From an uncultured Actinomyces sp. (GTDB lineage Bacteria > Actinomycetota > Actinomycetes > Actinomycetales > Actinomycetaceae), in contig CALIZH010000155.1 of NCBI GenBank assembly GCA_938028585.1, positions 1-8,147 of the forward strand: 8,147 bases of DNA. The letters are read 5' to 3'. The notes below the pieces were generated by a model. It saw only the letters and a list, made by a program, of their open reading frames with translations, did not search any database and was not told the DNA's origin. A program made the translations under genes and the position numbers. Below, piece by piece: positions 1-6,652 of this stretch; positions within the stretch are counted from its first letter, which is position 1; each line of letters opens with the position of its first letter.

Positions 1-366
1 GACCCCAGCGTCCAGTTCCGCGCTTGCACCAGGGGCCAGAGAACCTGTTGTTTGCCCATTGGCCAGGACCAAATCGTGGCGTTGCTCCGCGGTGTTTGTG
101 AAAGTAATGTGCAGTCGGTTTCCCGCAGGAACATGAATAACAGAGGGGGTGAAAGACATCCCTTGGACACCGATTTCCACGTGGGTAGTTTCACCGGTTT
201 CTTTCACCTGAGTTGACGAGGCCGCGCTTGAGGTGTTCCCAACCGCTGAGTTTTGCGTTGCGTTACTTCCGCCAGCTAGGACACTGGCAAGAACAAGGGC
301 GACAACAGCGCCAAGGCCAGTGAAGACCATTGCTGCCCGCGAGGGCCCGGTGGTTTCTTCGCTCAT
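1..366 (-). CDS. Membrane-anchored cupredoxin multicopper oxidase / NirK-like copper nitrite reductase (N-terminal part)
   Basis: Only the first 122 codons are in the window; the gene continues past the left edge. Residues 1-11 are polar, 12-32 form one hydrophobic segment without a lipobox cysteine (signal anchor or Sec signal), and 33-60 are a Ser/Thr/Ala-rich linker. From about 62 a cupredoxin fold begins: MSFTP at 70-74, the VPAGNRL strand-turn at 79-85, then RHDLVLANG at 96-104 with a likely copper-ligand His97, and the SLAPGASAELD edge at 109-119. In actinobacterial multicopper oxidases of the NirK/AniA type, this extra N-terminal cupredoxin precedes the two nitrite-reductase domains; those catalytic domains are outside the window, so nitrite reduction to NO is inferred from family and context. 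The start overlaps the upstream stop as ATGA, with AGGCAGG four bases before the ATG. The protein should act outside the membrane. It could instead be another multicopper oxidase. Confidence 0.75.
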   Translation of the reverse strand, partial: MSEETTGPSRAAMVFTGLGAVVALVLASVLAGGSNATQNSAVGNTSSAASSTQVKETGETTHVEIGVQGMSFTPSVIHVPAGNRLHITFTNTAEQRHDLVLANGQTTGSLAPGASAELDAGV

Positions 367-1739
367 TGAACCTGCCTACTTTCACTCATCTCTTTGATGC
401 GTTCTCGACGCGCTCGTGCTTGATTTTTTCCCGCGCGCGCGAACATCACGATGTCAATTACGAAGGTCGCAATCACGACCAGCCAGAGCGCGTATCGAAG
501 AGTAGTAACCGCTGTGCTTGCGGCAGCACAGAAAAGGACAACTTGAAGGAACAGAGCTCCGTTTCTCAGCGCCACGCGCAGCGCGAACTGCCAGTCAAGA
601 ATTGCGATACCAATTCTGACAACCGAAGGACCGCCTCCGATGACAACTGGCATCAGATAGCTCAGTGCTCCCACAAAGAGCTGGGCGAAGCCGCCCACGC
701 CAATAATCGGAAGCCACATCATGGTCAGTGCTCGAATTTCGCTCGGAGTACTGACAAAAAGCGCCGTAATTCCCAAGAAAAGAATGCCTAGAGCAATCCA
801 TCCCAATCCGATCAGGAATGACCATGCGGAATACTCTTGAGGTTTCTTTGCTGCTAAAACACGCGCATAAGGGATAAGAATCCCCATAATCCCGCAGGCG
901 GCCGCACCTAAAATTCCGGCACCAACCAGGGGCATAACTCCTAAGAGAGCTCCGCATACCGCAATCAGCAAACTGACGCACCAATGCGGAAGAACTTTAA
1001 TCCCCCAGGAAACCGCATCGGGAGACATCCGTGTACGCAAGATTGTCGGCCCCAAGGTAATCGCAGTGCCACCGATGCTCAAACCCAGCCAGCCACCGAC
1101 ACCACTAAGAGCGTGTGCAAAGGTCAGACGATCACGCATCGCTAGGAAGGCCTCGGGAATGGAAGAAGAAAACATTGTGGTGGTAACGAAACCAGCAAGA
1201 AGTGCAGTGAGCACAAAGAATGCTGCCGCGCACACGTAGTAGCGCACAACAATGACAAAGCGCGAGGCCAAACGCTCGCGAAGAACCGACAGCATCGCGG
1301 CGCCATGCCAGGCAGCAATTGCCGCAATGCCCGTTGCCGCAACGACAGTTCCGATGAACCAGCCAAGCCACATCGACATAAAGAGCAATGCAAAACATGC
1401 ATTGAAGCCCAATATCCGACGCAGGTTGTCTAAGTGAGCTCTGCGGTCATCGGCTGCCAGACGTGCAAGGGAGCGGGCAAAGAACCATGACCATTGGAAA
1501 ATTCCATTGCTTAAGACGCCTAAAGTCACCAGATGGATCATGGTCCACAGGGGCTGCGGCATGCGGCGGTGAAGGAAGAGGGTCACTACTGCCATAAGAA
1601 CCGCGATGATCATCCACGTGGTTCCCAAGCGATCGATACGCATTCGGGAGGGGCGTCCACGCCCCGGGGTGCCGGTCGGAGCACCTGCAGGTCCCCCACC
1701 GATACTCAGTCCAGTGCTGGGAGAAGAAATCTCAGGCAT
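363..1739 (-). CDS. Polytopic membrane protein of the NirK-type copper oxidase operon
   Basis: This is a 458-residue integral membrane protein. A Gly/Pro-rich cytosolic tail (1-35) is followed by roughly ten to twelve hydrophobic segments and a basic tail (434-458). It resembles the N-terminal membrane domain that many actinobacteria carry fused to their large multicopper oxidase/NirK proteins: MIHLVTLGVLSN at 67-78, FAHALSGVGGWLGL at 207-220, TLGPTILRTRM at 228-238, and the FVGALSYLMPVVIGGGP block at 355-371. His69, His145 and His209 lie in or next to membrane segments and could bind heme or copper, as in NnrS-type proteins; this is inference. The ATG at 1739 is preferred because GGCGGAG precedes it by five bases. 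An in-frame GTG at 1754 would add five residues but has no ribosome binding site. The gene overlaps the upstream stop by eight bases and the downstream start by four. Its exact role is unknown; passing electrons to the copper oxidase or sensing or handling NO are possibilities. Confidence 0.8.
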   Translation of the reverse strand: MPEISSPSTGLSIGGGPAGAPTGTPGRGRPSRMRIDRLGTTWMIIAVLMAVVTLFLHRRMPQPLWTMIHLVTLGVLSNGIFQWSWFFARSLARLAADDRRAHLDNLRRILGFNACFALLFMSMWLGWFIGTVVAATGIAAIAAWHGAAMLSVLRERLASRFVIVVRYYVCAAAFFVLTALLAGFVTTTMFSSSIPEAFLAMRDRLTFAHALSGVGGWLGLSIGGTAITLGPTILRTRMSPDAVSWGIKVLPHWCVSLLIAVCGALLGVMPLVGAGILGAAACGIMGILIPYARVLAAKKPQEYSAWSFLIGLGWIALGILFLGITALFVSTPSEIRALTMMWLPIIGVGGFAQLFVGALSYLMPVVIGGGPSVVRIGIAILDWQFALRVALRNGALFLQVVLFCAAASTAVTTLRYALWLVVIATFVIDIVMFARAGKNQARARRERIKEMSESRQVQ

Positions 1740-2949
1740 GAGTGCTCCGCCCACGTCGCGTGTTCACAATTGTCACGCTCGCAGTCGTAATGACGAAGAT
1801 GAGGAACGCGCACACTCCCAGCGCTCCGCCAAAACGCCAGGGAAGTGCGGCCTCGCGCGCGCCAGACAGGAAACGAATCAGCAAGCTCAGGTGGAAAAGA
1901 GCCAGAGGGACCCACATCGAGAAGTGGTAGGGAACCTCGCGACGAATGACCGAGGGGATGATGACCGGCGCATGCGCGATGACCATGGAGACGGCGAAGC
2001 CAACGGTCAGGGCATGAACACTCGCGTCGTATCCGTAGCCGGAAAAACTTGGGGGCGCGGCGATCCAGAGGAGAGCGGGAAGCAGTGCCCATCCATATCC
2101 CGCGAGCATCGCAACTGCTGCAAGACGCGGGATTCCGGGAATTTTGATGGTTTTGAGAGCGACGTCGTGATATCCCATGTCGATCGCAAGGGCTGCAAGG
2201 GAGATCCCCAGAAGCGGGTAGGCGACAAGGGGAACAATCAGCGTGAGCGCAAGCGAGATGAACAGAGCACCGACCCAGACCAGGATTCGTTTCTCGGTTG
2301 TTTCACTGAAGGCAAGGCGCGCCAGTTCAAGGCGCTCACCGATGATCGTCAGAACCAAGAAGAATAGCCACCAGGGCATGATGAGGGCGACTTCCAGGCC
2401 TCGCATCCACAAAAGAATCCCGCACAAGCCGACGCATGCACCGATCAATTGGATGAGGACCGCGTACGAAGCTTGACGCTTTTTCCACACATGCCGGTAG
2501 ATCATGACCAGGGTGATCATGGAGATTGTCCACAGGACTGCCGGAAGCATTCGCTGGGATTGATATCCGGGAAGAACCCTGCTCAGGTAGGCCGGAAGTG
2601 GCAATGTGGCAATGAAATTGGTAACCGCAGGGCTTTGAGAGATGGCGATGGCGGCAATTCCCGCGAGCGCCGAGGCGGCCGGGGAAAGGTAGGCCCATCG
2701 AGAGTTCAGCGCTACCGCACGTTCTAAACAGATTGCTGTTCCCAGGAAGCCGTAGACCATGAGGATTCCGTGGATTGCACCCAAATCAGTAGAGCCCACG
2801 GGAGCAAGAGCACCCAAACGAACAAGAGCTGCGTCAAGTCCCGCAAGAAGTCCAACTGCCGCACCCATGAGGAGGATCATCCGGCGCCAGGGAAAAGGCG
2901 GGCGTGCAGAGGTTAAGCTACCCGCACCTTCGCGCGTTTTCTCCACCAT
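1732..2949 (-). CDS. NnrS-like family polytopic membrane protein
   Basis: This 405-residue membrane protein has about eleven to twelve hydrophobic segments and is first in the three-gene operon. Its layout matches the NnrS family, heme- and copper-containing membrane proteins linked to nitric oxide tolerance and denitrification. Visible motifs are IHGILMVYGFLGT at 59-71 (His60), IIGERLELAR at 202-211, VHALTVGFAVSM at 311-322 (His312), and IAHAPVIIPSV at 325-335 (His326). The HALTVG segment is the clearest family signature. The conserved histidines within helices are the expected metal ligands. The ATG start has AGGAGAGG ten bases upstream, and a GTG codon immediately follows it. Co-transcription with a NirK-like oxidase gene supports a role in dealing with NO made from nitrite. 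Assignment rests on recognised motifs without a database search; function in actinobacteria is inferred. Confidence 0.78.
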   Translation of the reverse strand: MVEKTREGAGSLTSARPPFPWRRMILLMGAAVGLLAGLDAALVRLGALAPVGSTDLGAIHGILMVYGFLGTAICLERAVALNSRWAYLSPAASALAGIAAIAISQSPAVTNFIATLPLPAYLSRVLPGYQSQRMLPAVLWTISMITLVMIYRHVWKKRQASYAVLIQLIGACVGLCGILLWMRGLEVALIMPWWLFFLVLTIIGERLELARLAFSETTEKRILVWVGALFISLALTLIVPLVAYPLLGISLAALAIDMGYHDVALKTIKIPGIPRLAAVAMLAGYGWALLPALLWIAAPPSFSGYGYDASVHALTVGFAVSMVIAHAPVIIPSVIRREVPYHFSMWVPLALFHLSLLIRFLSGAREAALPWRFGGALGVCAFLIFVITTASVTIVNTRRGRSTHA

Positions 2950-2959
2950 TTTTACCGGA

Positions 2960-2967
2960 CCTCTCCT
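2960..2967 (-). promoter_or_regulatory. Ribosome binding site of the NnrS-like gene
   Basis: Read on the minus strand this is AGGAGAGG, a strong Shine-Dalgarno match placed ten bases before the ATG at 2949. It is the best ribosome binding site on the minus strand here, and it supports the ATG over the GTG that directly follows. Confidence 0.7.
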
Positions 2968-2968
2968 G

Positions 2969-2989
2969 CTTTAATGAGACCCCTTAAAG
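2969..2989. promoter_or_regulatory. Inverted repeat in the leader of the NnrS/NirK operon (possible operator)
   Basis: CTTTAA and TTAAAG form perfect six-base arms around a nine-base spacer, just upstream of the operon's ribosome binding site. A regulator of nitrite/NO genes could bind here, but the arms do not match any operator I can name. A separate direct repeat, TACCGG(A/T)C, flanks it at 2953-2960 and 2991-2998. I found no convincing -10/-35 pair between 2950 and 3047, so the promoter is not placed. Confidence 0.35.
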
Positions 2990-3047
2990 GTACCGGTCAG
3001 GAAGCTCTTTTTCCACCAAGCCGCAAATCCTGAACACGAATAGTGCA

Positions 3048-3082
3048 AGGGGTGCGAGGCCGTCACACGACCCCGCACCCCT
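3048..3082 (-). terminator. Terminator downstream of pgm
   Basis: Nine perfect base pairs join 3048-3056 (AGGGGTGCG) with 3074-3082 (CGCACCCCT); two further GC pairs are possible inside after one mismatch. On the minus strand the stem begins 22 bases after the pgm stop and is followed by a weak U-containing run (TTGCACTATTC), not a pure U tract. It separates pgm from the downstream NnrS/NirK operon, which lies on the same strand. Confidence 0.65.
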
Positions 3083-3104
3083 CACAAAGGTTATGAACGC
3101 GAAC

Positions 3105-4778
3105 TCAGCCCTTCAAGGCCTCGCTCACCAGCTGCTTTGCCGCTTCCTGAACCTGAGCAAGGTGCTCGGCCCCGCGGAAGGACTCAGCATAGATCTTGTA
3201 GACATCCTCAGTGCCCGAGGGACGAGCCGCAAACCATGCGACGTCAGTCGTCACCTTCAAGCCACCGATTGCTGCATCATTACCCGGAGCGCGCACGAGC
3301 TTTGCGGTGATGGGGTCACCGGCCAGTTCGGTTGCGGAAACATCCTCGGGAGACAAAGCGGCAAGCTTTGCCTTTTCTTCACGGTTCGCGGGTGCATCGA
3401 TTCGCGCATAGGCCGAGGCCCCGAAGCGTTCGACCTGTTCTTCGTGCAGCTGCGAGGGGGTCTTACCGGTGACGGCCAAAATCTCAGAGGCGAGCAGCGC
3501 CAAGATAATTCCATCCTTATCGGTGGACCATACGGTGCCGTCCTTGCGAAGGAAGGATGCTCCTGCACTTTCCTCACCACCGAAACCGAGCTCCGCGCTA
3601 ACCAGTCCGGGAACAAAGTACTTGAAGCCCACGGGGACCTCGACCAGTTTGCGGCCGATGGAATCAGCAACGCGATCGATGAGTGCCGAGGACACCAAAG
3701 TCTTTCCGACCGCCGCATCTGCGGGCCAGTTCGGGCGATGCGTGAAGAGGTATTCGATCGCAACGGCCAGGTAGTGGTTCGGATTCATCAAACCGTCGGG
3801 CGTCACGATTCCGTGACGGTCCGAGTCGGCGTCATTTCCGGTCGCAATGTCGTAGAGAGTATTTCCGTTCTCATCCGGAGTCATTGCATCGCGAAGAGAA
3901 GCCATCGCATAGGGGGAGGAGCAATCCATGCGGATCTTTCCATCCCAGTCCAGTGTCATGAAGGACCATGCGGGGTCAACCTTGGGGTTCACAACGGTCA
4001 ATTCCAAGCCGTAGCGCTCGGCAATCGCACCCCAGTAGTCCACCGATGCGCCGCCCAGCGGATCAGCGCCAATGCGCACGCCGGCCTCGCGAATCGCATC
4101 GATATCGATGACCTGGTCAAGCTGATCGACATAGTAGGCGAGGTAGTCGAAACGGTGGATGCAGGGGTAATCCAGCAGGTCCGAACCCAGCACGCGATCG
4201 ACGCTGCGCCAGCCCTTTTCAAGGATTTCGTTTGCGCGCTTGGCGATCCACGAGGTCGCATCGGAGTCCGCGGGACCACCGTGAGGCGGGTTGTACTTGA
4301 ATCCGCCGTCACGAGGCGGGTTGTGGCTGGGGGTGACGACGATACCGTCGGCCAGCCCTTCCCCAGTCGTACGCAGGTGCTTGGGAGCACCGTTTGCACC
4401 GAGAATCGCCACAGAAACCGCAGGGGTCGGAGTGTAGGAACCACGTGCGTCGATGCGAACATCAACCTTATTAGCGGCCAAGACTTCCAAGGCGGTGCGC
4501 CATGCGGGTTCGCTCAGCGCGTGGGTGTCACGACCGATAAAAAGCGGGCCGTTGAAACCCTGCTCGGCTCGGTAGTCAACAATCGCCTGGGTAATCGCAA
4601 CGATGTGTGCTTCATTGAACTTGCCATCGAATGCGCTACCGCGGTGACCGGAGGTACCAAAAGACACCCGTTGATCGGGGTTTGAGGGATCCGGCTCAAC
4701 GTCGTAATACGCAGAAATCAGCGCATCAATATCAGTAAGGTCTTCGGGAAGGGCAACAGTGCCAGCTCTTTCATGCAT
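3105..4778 (-). CDS. pgm: Phosphoglucomutase, alpha-D-glucose phosphate-specific
   Basis: Cytosolic enzyme that interconverts glucose 1-phosphate and glucose 6-phosphate, linking glycogen and nucleotide-sugar synthesis to glycolysis. The 557-residue product is close to E. coli Pgm (546) and is complete. All four domains show their signatures: GTSGHRG at 41-47, the phosphoserine loop TPSHNPPRDGG at 149-159 with catalytic Ser151, the metal-binding GNDADSDRHG at 314-323 (Asp316, 318, 320), the sugar-recognition GEESAG at 401-406, and the phosphate-binding RPSGTEDVYKIY at 519-530. The ATG start (MHERAG) lines up with E. coli Pgm (MAIHNRAG) but has no good ribosome binding site. An in-frame TTG at 4793 has AGGGA four bases before it and would give 562 residues. 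A farther GTG at 4841 lacks any ribosome binding site and extends past the family N-terminus. It is a single-gene unit with its own terminator, divergent from the AGE-fold gene. Confidence 0.97.
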   Translation of the reverse strand: MHERAGTVALPEDLTDIDALISAYYDVEPDPSNPDQRVSFGTSGHRGSAFDGKFNEAHIVAITQAIVDYRAEQGFNGPLFIGRDTHALSEPAWRTALEVLAANKVDVRIDARGSYTPTPAVSVAILGANGAPKHLRTTGEGLADGIVVTPSHNPPRDGGFKYNPPHGGPADSDATSWIAKRANEILEKGWRSVDRVLGSDLLDYPCIHRFDYLAYYVDQLDQVIDIDAIREAGVRIGADPLGGASVDYWGAIAERYGLELTVVNPKVDPAWSFMTLDWDGKIRMDCSSPYAMASLRDAMTPDENGNTLYDIATGNDADSDRHGIVTPDGLMNPNHYLAVAIEYLFTHRPNWPADAAVGKTLVSSALIDRVADSIGRKLVEVPVGFKYFVPGLVSAELGFGGEESAGASFLRKDGTVWSTDKDGIILALLASEILAVTGKTPSQLHEEQVERFGASAYARIDAPANREEKAKLAALSPEDVSATELAGDPITAKLVRAPGNDAAIGGLKVTTDVAWFAARPSGTEDVYKIYAESFRGAEHLAQVQEAAKQLVSEALKG

Positions 4779-4954
4779 GCTTTCAGTCTGCAATGTTTCC
4801 CTAAACCGTGCAACGTATTTCACGATAAGGGACAGATCCACTGCGCAAACAGATTGGCCTACTCACACGCTTTACTCCCTTGCGTTAAACTCAATGTGTA
4901 TGTCGCCCCAGCAACGACGCAGCGCGACATGCATGGAAGACAAAGGAGAACCCC
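4779..4954. promoter_or_regulatory. Divergent intergenic region between pgm and the AGE-fold gene
   Basis: This 176-base gap must hold the promoters of both divergent genes. The AT-richer stretch around 4869-4904 (TTTACT at 4871, TAAACT at 4886, TATGTC at 4899) is the likely place for the plus-strand promoter, but no -35/-10 pair has a good 16-18 base spacer. I could not place a convincing pgm promoter either. No strong palindrome is visible. Confidence 0.35.
4942..4948 (+). promoter_or_regulatory. Ribosome binding site of the AGE-fold gene
   Basis: AAAGGAG with a six-base gap to the ATG at 4955 is a near-ideal Shine-Dalgarno sequence. It fixes this start, and the N-terminus (MGWLDSIEHNRWL) aligns with the start of YihS-type proteins. 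Confidence 0.8.
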
Positions 4955-6319
4955 ATGGGCTGGTTGGATTCGATCGAGCACAATCGCTGGCTGTCAGCAC
5001 AACTTCAAGCATTGATCGCAGAAGCAAAAGTGAGTACGACGCCTTCGGGGTTTAGTGAAGGTCCAGACGGCGAGGAACCCAGCGAACGCGATCAATTCAC
5101 CCTCAGCGCTCGAATGCTCCACGCTTTTTCCTTGGGAACGCTTCTTGGCCTTCCCGGTTCACGACGCTATGCCGACCACGCGACTAAGACTCTTCGCCGC
5201 GTCATCCACGATCATCTTCAAAAGCTTCCCGAAGCGACTGCCACCGACGATCCGGAAACCATCAATTCCGATGAATACAAGGCTGAGGTGCGCAGCGGAG
5301 AGATCGACTACCAGCTTGATAACGCACTGCTCATCAGTGCGAGCGCGGCGGCGACGGTTGCCAATCGCCCCAGTGCCCACGAGCTCCTCCTTGAGGCCCT
5401 CCACGAGCAAGAGCGCCGTTGGCTTGCCCCCAACGGACTGGTCTACGGAGCCATTGCCTCGGGAAGCACACAGCACAAGGCACCGATCATTTCCCTTGGA
5501 ACCCTTGCTTCGACCGCCGAGGCGTACCTAGCAGCTGCCGAGGCAACCGCCGACCCCATATGGATCGACCGAGCCGAATCCATCACCCGTACGGTCGTGC
5601 AGATGGGGAGCGAGGCCTCGTGGAGGGTGGGCGAATACATCGATATCGAGGAGCTCTCCCCTGTTCCCCAAACCGAGGCCGACTGGTCGAAGAAATGGGA
5701 GCATTGGTCTGCAACTCCGGTGCTTGAAGGCGTGCAGATCGGCAGCTTACTGCGCTGGTCCCGGCTGTGCATTCAGGTTCGCGCAGCCTTGAGGTCCCTG
5801 GGGCGTAAGAGCGATGACACGCTTCTCGAGGCCGGGCAAGACTTCTTCGAACGAGCACGCGTTGATGGATGGCGTAAGAAGGGCTACGCGGGATTCGTGA
5901 CCTCGGTGGGCTTCGAGCATCACGAGGCAGAAATTCTGGACGACCGACACTTCATGTGGGTCGCCTGCGAAGGCGTCTGCGCCGCGGTATCACTGGCACG
6001 AGCACTGCGCGATGACGGTGCCAGCGAAGGTGAAGTCGAGCACTACGAGCACTGCTACCGCTCGTGGTTGGATTTCATTAACGATGAGCTTATTGTCCAG
6101 CCCGGACAGTGGTTGCATGCCTTGTCCTTTGACAATGAGCGGATTGAAGAGTCGAGGCCTCGCAGTGGCGATATCGCTTGGGCAATTCAGTGCGTTTTGG
6201 TTGGCCGAGTGCCGATGTGGCCACCTTTTGCTTCCGCAATTTCCCGAGGCCTTTTGGACCATCCAGAAGAGGCGCCAGCTGACCGCCGTTCGTGGGTACC
6301 TTTCCGTCGCCACCGCTGA
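4955..6319 (+). CDS. AGE/YihS-fold protein lacking the catalytic histidines (probable pseudoenzyme)
   Basis: This 454-residue cytosolic protein is related to the N-acylglucosamine 2-epimerase superfamily, closest by eye to YihS-type aldose-ketose isomerases (sulfoquinovose/mannose isomerase, about 413 residues), an alpha/alpha-barrel fold. Preserved landmarks are HNRWL at 9-13, ARMLHAFS at 52-59 with Arg53, WRVGEYID at 223-230, RWSRL at 267-271, the WVACEG segment at 335-340, and GRVPMWPP at 417-424 near the end. Against E. coli YihS as recalled, catalytic His176, His248 and His383 align with Ser186, Ser264 and Trp409; the active-site Glu next to His248 becomes Arg267. The GGW(Y/F) loop is replaced by an acidic insert (about 92-118). 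The reading frame is intact with an excellent ribosome binding site, so this is not gene decay. No signal peptide or membrane segment is seen. Isomerase activity is doubtful. Scaffolding, sugar binding or regulation are possibilities; the pgm neighbour hints at sugar metabolism but proves nothing. Confidence 0.8.
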   Translation: MGWLDSIEHNRWLSAQLQALIAEAKVSTTPSGFSEGPDGEEPSERDQFTLSARMLHAFSLGTLLGLPGSRRYADHATKTLRRVIHDHLQKLPEATATDDPETINSDEYKAEVRSGEIDYQLDNALLISASAAATVANRPSAHELLLEALHEQERRWLAPNGLVYGAIASGSTQHKAPIISLGTLASTAEAYLAAAEATADPIWIDRAESITRTVVQMGSEASWRVGEYIDIEELSPVPQTEADWSKKWEHWSATPVLEGVQIGSLLRWSRLCIQVRAALRSLGRKSDDTLLEAGQDFFERARVDGWRKKGYAGFVTSVGFEHHEAEILDDRHFMWVACEGVCAAVSLARALRDDGASEGEVEHYEHCYRSWLDFINDELIVQPGQWLHALSFDNERIEESRPRSGDIAWAIQCVLVGRVPMWPPFASAISRGLLDHPEEAPADRRSWVPFRRHR

Positions 6320-6338
6320 GAAATAAAGGGATCGAGGA

Positions 6339-6360
6339 CATATTCGGAAAGACGAATGTG
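6339..6360 (+). terminator. Hairpin after the AGE-fold gene (weak terminator candidate)
   Basis: CATATTCG (6339-6346) pairs with CGAATGTG (6353-6360) over eight base pairs including one G-U, with a GAAAGA loop. It starts 20 bases after the stop codon. There is no U tract behind it, and it overlaps the -35 zone of the following tRNA promoter, so a termination role is uncertain. Confidence 0.35.
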
Positions 6361-6379
6361 CGAATAGATCAAGATCCGC

Positions 6380-6385
6380 TATGAT
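6380..6385 (+). promoter_or_regulatory. -10 box for tRNA-Ser(UGA)
   Basis: TATGAT is one base from the consensus and would start transcription a few bases before the tRNA at 6396. The matching -35 region around 6356-6362 (TGTGCG) is poor, so only the -10 element is claimed. Confidence 0.5.
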
Positions 6386-6395
6386 TGGCGGGTCT

Positions 6396-6482
6396 GGAGG
6401 GCTGACCGAGTGGCCGAAGGTGACGGTCTTGAAAACCGTTGTGTCAGCAATGGCACCAGGGGTTCGAATCCCTTGCCCTCCG
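6396..6482 (+). tRNA. tRNA-Ser (anticodon UGA)
   Basis: The 87-base gene folds as a class II tRNA. The acceptor stem GGAGGGC (6396-6402) pairs with GCCCTCC (6475-6481), followed by discriminator G6482. The anticodon stem ACGGT/ACCGT encloses the loop CTTGAAA with anticodon TGA at 6430-6432, which reads UCA and other UCN codons. A long variable arm follows, then the GGTTCGAATCC T-arm. The CCA end is not encoded, as is common in actinobacteria. The extra arm and G discriminator fit serine identity. Confidence 0.97.
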
Positions 6483-6508
6483 CTGTACCGGCAATGCTGA
6501 GCATCCCA

Positions 6509-6527
6509 GCGTGCGCATTTCGCACGC
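6509..6527 (+). terminator. Hairpin between the two tRNA-Ser genes
   Basis: GCGTGCG (6509-6515) pairs perfectly with CGCACGC (6521-6527) around a five-base CATTT loop. It lies 26 bases after the first tRNA and before the second. With no U tract it could be an intrinsic terminator of the U-less type, a processing landmark, or a structure overlapping the second tRNA's promoter (TTCGCA at 6519, TAGAGT at 6543). Confidence 0.4.
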
Positions 6528-6548
6528 GAAGGGAAAATGCCTTAGAGT
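6519..6548 (+). promoter_or_regulatory. Candidate promoter for tRNA-Ser(GCU)
   Basis: TTCGCA at 6519-6524 and TAGAGT at 6543-6548 are separated by 18 bases and would start transcription near 6555, just ahead of the tRNA at 6559. Both boxes are imperfect, and the pair may only supplement read-through from the first tRNA. Confidence 0.35.
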
Positions 6549-6558
6549 AGTCGGCACT

Positions 6559-6647
6559 GGAGACGTCGCATAGTCCGGTCGAGTGCGCCTCCCTGCTAAG
6601 GAGGTAGGGGTTCACGCCCCTCGCGGGTTCAAATCCCGCCGTCTCCG
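6559..6647 (+). tRNA. tRNA-Ser (anticodon GCU)
   Basis: The 89-base class II tRNA has acceptor GGAGACG (6559-6565) paired with CGTCTCC (6640-6646) and discriminator G6647. The anticodon stem CCTCC/GGAGG holds the loop CTGCTAA with anticodon GCT at 6595-6597, which reads AGC and AGU codons. A long variable arm and a GGTTCAAATCC T-arm follow. No CCA is encoded. It lies 76 bases after the tRNA-Ser(UGA) gene on the same strand. Confidence 0.97.
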
Positions 6648-6652
6648 CAAAC

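Noticed and set aside
330..791. 153-codon plus-strand open frame
   Set aside because: It is antisense to the end of the membrane protein gene, has no ribosome binding site that stands out, and shows no domain.
1740..1754. GTG start for the second membrane protein
   Set aside because: No ribosome binding site precedes it, while the ATG at 1739 has GGCGGAG at the right distance; the five extra residues carry no signal.
1606..2367. 253-codon plus-strand open frame
   Set aside because: It is antisense to the two membrane-protein genes, very rich in charged residues and without a fold signature; it is the typical complement of hydrophobic codons.
3093..4685. 530-codon plus-strand open frame
   Set aside because: It lies antisense to pgm, which has every family motif; the plus-strand product shows no recognisable domain and is a shadow of codon bias.
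4779..4841. GTG start at 4841 for pgm
   Set aside because: It lacks a ribosome binding site and adds 21 residues beyond the N-terminus shared with E. coli Pgm.
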